A stretch of DNA of 21,174 nt from Plantago elongata (Eukaryota; Streptophyta; Magnoliopsida; Lamiales; Plantaginaceae), in the NCBI GenBank assembly GCA_036897095.1, contig JAYMSP010003083.1, positions 1 through 21,174 of the forward strand, written 5' to 3'. Below the pieces are notes generated by a model that saw only the letters and a list, made by a program, of their open reading frames with translations, had not been told where the DNA came from and made no database searches. The translations under genes were made by a program, and so were the position numbers. Positions within the stretch are counted from its first letter, which is position 1, and every line of letters starts with the position of its first letter. This document shows positions 18,201-21,174 of the stretch, piece after piece.

Positions 18201-21028
18201 ATCTCCTCCTGCCAATCACTACTATTGGTATTTCCCGTATGCGGCGAGGAATCCACTGATGCTTCAAGGGGTAAGTATTAAAAAGTTAAGTTAAACAAGA
18301 AAATATTTGCAGAGCACCAAGTGAATATAAACATCTACGGTGGCAAGAGAATGAAAAGATAACCAAAGCACACTTATGGTCAGGGAGGTGTATTCCACAC
18401 TAAAACAATGATGAACAAGCATTATGTGCTTAAGCCAGTATTTGCTCCCCTAGTGCTTTCACAACGATATATTCAAATTCATATAAACGGGTATGCTATT
18501 ATTTCTAGAGAGAGACATATAAGTAACAGGAAATATAAAAACCAGGAAAAAAGAACATGTCAAAGATTAAGAATCATCCCGCACAAACTATAGTATGCAG
18601 TTCCATACATATTGTTTATTTTTTAACAGATCAACAACTGAGAGGCATGTCTTATATTCAAATAATTAATACTATAAATTATTGTTCACCACAAGCTTGT
18701 TTTTGCATTACTCAGTTATAAAAATCAAAGAATTAAAAAGTAATAGAATAAATAAAGAAATACTCCGTCCATTCCTAACATAACTGTACAAAGAAGTCAA
18801 CATATGCTGCACGATCCTGTATTCTAGAGTATCTGAAATTACCACTTCGACCACATGATAAGTTTGATCTACATATTGTCTAAATTTATACTAATTCTAT
18901 CCTACTATTCTACCCTTTTCCCTTTCGGATGTCTTATTAAATACTCATTCCGAAAATGGCAAAGTTACAGCACAGCATGCTTAATCAATACCGTTCACAT
19001 GCCCATTAATTTACAAACGAAACATACCACTCATCTTCCTACTTTATTCATTCTTCCTCATACTTTTTCCCCACTCTAATACCATTCAAATGCACATTAA
19101 TTCATCTCCTACTTTAATACCAAATTACCCATTTTTTCAATCTTTGTTTTACACATGTTTTCAAACACACCCACAAAAGTATGTCCCCTTATTAATGTGA
19201 CAGAGGGAATATAACCTCTTTTGTAAGGTAGGTCTGCATACAATCATAAAGTAACACCGGGTGTTCGTTCAATATCAATCCATAGAAAAGTATGGCTAAC
19301 TAAACATTAGCATAAATCATTATATGCACACACAAATAGATGTTCAAGCTGATGGCATTCTTTGCATGTTATATGTATTCACAACTTATTTGTTCACTGG
19401 GTGTACATATAGAATACAATAAGTGCCCACACGCACAAAGAGAAATGGCATGATAAAAACATGTCAGATAATGTGGGCTAAGAGGGTTGCACCGGTTTGA
19501 CACGTCGATCTCTGACCTCATACACCACAATACACAATACAATAGATTTATGCATGTGTAAGCATTCAGTATCCTACAGGGCACAGTAAAAACTTAAAGA
19601 AGCTCGCACTAAATTATTAGAAAAGCATTTACTGATATGTCAACAGAGAATGTAGTTGTAAACGCAAATAATGAAACAACATGCTGAAGAGCATCGCGAG
19701 AGACATACTTAATGGCACCTCCGGAACGAGTCTTTGTGACTGCATTAACTGTTTGTGTTGATCTATCATGGGCTGTTGCGGAAGTAATGAGCCAGATGTT
19801 TGCATTCTCTGTTGCATGTCTCTTTGTAACGGATTTTGGGTCTGTTGCAAGCCCAGTTGTTGCAGCTGAGCCGGCTGTGATTGGATCTGCGACATTAGTG
19901 GTTGCGACTGTGATTGTTGTGCTTGGTTAGGTAACAAGTTCGGCATGTTAGGTTGCATTTGCTGGGGTGCAGCAACCTTGGATTGCTGCAACATCCCCGG
20001 TTGCTGGTTCGTTTGCATACCCAAACTAGCATGCTGGTTTCCAACCATTTGCTGCTGGAAACTAGATAGATTATTTTGTTGGCCTAATTGTTGCTGGTGT
20101 ATGCTAGGATGGTTGTTTTGCTGCTGCTGTTGTTGTTGCTGATGCATGTTAGTAAGGTTGTTTTGTTGACTGGAAGCTTGCTGCTGTTGCATATTATTCT
20201 GCTGAGCCATCAGTCTCTGCTGCTGCTGTTGATCTAGAATGATATTTTGTTGGCCAATCAATTGATTCTGTTGCATGTTTGCAGTATTTGGCTGCTGCTG
20301 CTGATGCACTGAATTTGTCTGCTGATGCATCATCGGCAACTGGTGCTGTGCCGGTTGCTGCTGGTGTGGTCTAAGGACAGATTGCGGTTGTTGTTGAAGG
20401 ATAAACTGTGATGATTGAGGGACAGATGATTGCTGATTTTGCTGAAGAGTAGATGAAGCTGATGATTGCCTCAAAGAAGGTTGTTGCATAACCGCAGCCT
20501 GCTGAGCCGATTGGAGTTGTGTAGGTTGTATCAGGTTCTGCTGCTGATGCTGCTGTTGGATCTGGGATTGCGAAAGAGATTGGGAAATATTTCCCTGGTG
20601 TTGAAACTTTGGCTTAATCATGTTCTGTTGCATCTGCTGATTGTAAAATAGTTGTTGTGGTTGCGTATTCTGAGACTGTTGCTGCTGCTCTTGTTGTTGT
20701 TGCCTTCCCGGAATCTGTCTCTGAGAATTTGCAAAAGGCCCACCCTGTCCCATTGAAGTTCCTCCTCCTATAATATTTGGATTTACACCAGGCATCTCTT
20801 GTATGTTGGCATTCTGTCCGCCAGCAACATTAGGCATGGTACCATGAGATAGACCGCCAGGGGCCAGTCCAGATGTCAAACTAGCAGAACTTGGTGCTAC
20901 AGATGATGCCATGTTATTCTGAATATTCTGGGTCAACACTGGCTGCCTCCCTTGAGGTTGATTGGAAATTATTGGAATAGGTAGCTGTTGTACCTGATTT
21001 TGCATTTGGGGTTGTATGCTTTGGGAAC
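12078..21028 (-). CDS. MED15: Mediator subunit 15 (MED15a-like), 3' eight exons, 5' end outside window
   Basis: MED15 is a tail-module subunit of the nuclear Mediator complex. In the family an N-terminal KIX domain binds transcription activators, and the long Gln-rich body and C-terminal part connect to Mediator. Here the joined exons 21028-19709, 18261-18191, 17998-17924, 17057-15744, 15633-15292, 13863-13663, 13575-13487 and 12285-12078 give about 1,206 residues and a TGA stop. Landmarks are a Gln-rich N half, [20 protein letters not shown] and QFEKLKYFQ helices, [48 protein letters not shown], and the C-terminal [11 protein letters not shown] and [10 protein letters not shown]. All match plant MED15a as I know it. 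That family is about 1,300 residues, so only the KIX-bearing first 100 or so are missing, to the right of 21174. Exon borders were set by GT/AG sites, phase and family alignment. Confidence 0.95.
12286..13486 (-). other. MED15 intron, 1,201 bp
   Basis: It is bounded by GT (13485-13486) and AG (12286-12287). Nothing conserved was recognised. A roughly 18-base duplication (tttagtaatagcc / cttagtaatagct) lies at 13378-13440. An 85-codon frame running through here across the upstream exon border is intronic read-through. Confidence 0.85.
13487..13575 (-). CDS. MED15: MED15 exon, 89 bp
   Basis: The acceptor is aaatgcag before TCGCCAATT and the donor ATCAG|GTAAGC. Phase 0 in, phase 2 out. It encodes [20 protein letters not shown], then LLDKFPVEI and the first two bases of a Ser codon completed by the next exon. 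[11 protein letters not shown] is a strongly conserved MED15 signature. Confidence 0.93.
13576..13662 (-). other. MED15 intron, 87 bp
   Basis: A short GT/AG intron between the 67-codon exon and the SPIQPL exon. Reading through it gives unrelated residues with no match to the family. Confidence 0.88.
13663..13863 (-). CDS. MED15: MED15 exon, 67 codons
   Basis: The acceptor is ctgtgacag before GCTAATC and the donor CAAATG|GTGAAA. Phase 0 at both ends. It encodes [20 protein letters not shown], then [31 protein letters not shown] and [14 protein letters not shown] and the acidic ISEDD stretch match plant MED15a. Joined directly to the previous exon it gives [14 protein letters not shown], as in relatives. 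Confidence 0.93.
14179..14206. repeat. Tandem 14-bp duplication gaacccatgaacga
   Basis: Two perfect adjacent copies inside a MED15 intron, at 14179-14192 and 14193-14206. Confidence 0.95.
14948..15040. mobile_element. Short Tourist-like MITE in a MED15 intron
   Basis: The left end is gacagtgtttggtttatgac and the right end on the opposite strand is gggtgtgtttagtagactta. TAA flanks both sides (14945-14947 and 15041-15043), as in PIF/Harbinger elements. It is 93 bp and non-coding. Confidence 0.6.
15292..15633 (-). CDS. MED15: MED15 exon: conserved [13 protein letters not shown] block
   Basis: The acceptor is cttattag before GTGAAGTC and the donor GGATTAGAG|GTACTT. 114 codons, phase 0. It encodes [20 protein letters not shown], then [35 protein letters not shown] and [14 protein letters not shown]. 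This is the most conserved C-terminal segment of plant MED15. The first codon is GTG read as internal Val, not a start. Confidence 0.94.
15634..15743 (-). other. MED15 intron, 110 bp
   Basis: A GT/AG intron splitting KVVKSM between codons. The downstream exon's GTG start is an internal Val. Confidence 0.9.
15744..17057 (-). CDS. MED15: MED15 exon: second Gln-rich block
   Basis: 438 codons, phase 0 at both ends. It begins [20 protein letters not shown] and ends [10 protein letters not shown] at the donor AAAGTG|GTAACT. After a helical start with Lys/Ile-rich segments ([20 protein letters not shown]) it becomes Gln-, Ser- and Asn-rich, including [19 protein letters not shown]. It then turns Pro/Ser-rich ([17 protein letters not shown]) before the conserved C-terminal part. 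The acceptor is a tandem cagcag (17058-17063), so an extra Gln is possible at the start. Confidence 0.93.
17058..17923 (-). other. MED15 intron, 866 bp
   Basis: The donor is gtgagc and the acceptor the tandem gcagcag at 17058-17063. No transposon ends were recognised in it. Confidence 0.85.
17924..17998 (-). CDS. MED15: MED15 exon, 75 bp
   Basis: The acceptor is cccttgcag before ATAAAATCC and the donor CAGCAG|GTGAGC. Phase 0 at both ends, 25 codons: [20 protein letters not shown] followed by VKLQQ. This continues the conserved helix that begins in the previous exon. Confidence 0.92.
17999..18190 (-). other. MED15 intron, 192 bp
   Basis: A GT/AG intron between the two short helix exons, phase 0. 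Confidence 0.88.
18191..18261 (-). CDS. MED15: MED15 exon, 71 bp
   Basis: The acceptor is cttgaag before CATCAGTGG and the donor AAAAG|GTACAC. Phase 1 on entry, phase 0 on exit. It encodes [20 protein letters not shown] and YQK. The DWQEE(I/V)YQK core is a conserved MED15a block. It is too short to be seen as an isolated reading frame. Confidence 0.9.
18262..19708 (-). other. MED15 intron, 1,447 bp, with Stowaway-like MITE
   Basis: A phase-1 GT/AG intron with a strong donor gtatgt. About 30% of it is a Stowaway-like MITE (18773-19209). Small frames at 18408-18593, 18855-19079 and 19369-19584 are not supported as genes. Confidence 0.85.
18773..19209. mobile_element. Stowaway-like MITE in a MED15 intron, 437 bp
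   Basis: The left end tactccgtcc resembles the tactccctccgtcc start of plant Stowaway elements, and the right end on the opposite strand reads tattccctctgtcac. TA flanks both sides (18771-18772 and 19210-19211). The inverted repeats are diverged and need gaps. The interior is pyrimidine-rich on the plus strand with an imperfect duplication (ttcacatgcccattaat at 18993-19009; ttcaaatgcacattaat at 19085-19101). Confidence 0.65.
19709..21028 (-). CDS. MED15: MED15 exon: first Gln-rich block (first exon in window)
   Basis: The acceptor is gcag before GTTCCCAAAGC, and the frame needs one base from the upstream exon. It encodes 439 complete codons starting [19 protein letters not shown], with [16 protein letters not shown] and then long Gln/Asn-rich stretches ending [11 protein letters not shown]. 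The donor AA|GTATGT leaves one base, which joins the next exon as a Thr codon. An alternative donor GAG|GTGCCA ten bases upstream (phase 0) would not keep frame with the next exon. Reading through gives unrelated hydrophobic residues, confirming the splice. Confidence 0.9.
20118..20141 (-). repeat. Eight-Gln run in MED15
   Basis: Eight consecutive Gln codons made of mixed CAG and CAA (cag caa caa caa cag cag cag caa on the minus strand). It is one of the longest pure Gln runs in the exon, which has many shorter ones. The CAG/CAA mix should lower slippage compared with a pure CAG tract. Confidence 0.9.
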
Positions 21029-21174
21029 CTGCCATTACAGTGCACAGCACAAAGCAGCCAAGTGATGAAACTTATAAATAATAAATTACAGGAAGAAAAA
21101 AAAAAAGAAGGCCGTAAGAATTGCTAACACGCTGAGTGAGGAACAAGGCATGATGCAAATAGAAAGGAAACCAA
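21029..21174 (-). other. 3' part of a MED15 intron
   Basis: Sequence upstream of the first exon in the window, ending in the acceptor gcag at 21029-21032. No exon is visible in it. The donor and the KIX-encoding exons should lie beyond 21174. Confidence 0.75.

Noticed and set aside
19712..20142. Plus-strand reading frames opposite the first Gln-rich exon, rich in Cys, Trp and Leu
   Set aside because: They are the antisense of CAG/CAA codons of MED15 and have no family features of their own.
1..21174. CRISPR array, bacterial defence system or viral genome
   Set aside because: There are no regularly spaced repeats and no such genes; spliced introns and plant transposons account for the window.

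Overview
The window reads as nuclear DNA of a flowering plant, most likely a eudicot. It has AT-rich intergenic sequence, many spliced introns, several plant transposon classes, and a gene whose protein matches plant Mediator subunit 15 (the MED15a type). I could not fix the species or family from sequence alone. There is no bacterial-type operon, CRISPR array or rRNA.

The right-hand 9 kb (about 12078-21174) holds the only cellular gene I can support: MED15, on the minus strand. I rebuilt eight coding exons by hand: 21028-19709, 18261-18191, 17998-17924, 17057-15744, 15633-15292, 13863-13663, 13575-13487 and 12285-12078. Every junction has GT/AG borders and a consistent phase. Together they encode about 1,206 residues running to the stop. 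The exons with the N-terminal KIX domain and the start codon lie beyond the right edge. Several introns carry small transposons. An hAT-like MITE begins only 14 bp past the stop codon, so it probably forms part of the 3' UTR.

The centre (4544-11446) is a decayed Ty1/copia retrotransposon on the minus strand. The order from right to left is 5' LTR, primer-binding-site candidate, long leader (apparently interrupted by a nested DNA element), gag, protease, integrase, reverse transcriptase, RNase H, polypurine tract and 3' LTR. Frameshifts, nonsense codons and changed catalytic or metal-binding residues show that it is dead. The 5' LTR has also lost its TATA box.

The left 4.5 kb is intergenic and rich in old mobile DNA: a 1.44-kb solo LTR of SIRE-like type, two related tRNA-derived SINE copies flanking a Tourist-like MITE, and a Stowaway-like MITE. 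It also has a GC-rich block built from a degenerate short motif and a pyrimidine/poly-A tract. I found no supportable protein gene there.

I saw no clearly new biological system. The points most worth a second look are the transposon at the MED15 stop codon, the tandem NAGNAG acceptor inside the glutamine-rich region, and the nested element in the copia leader.
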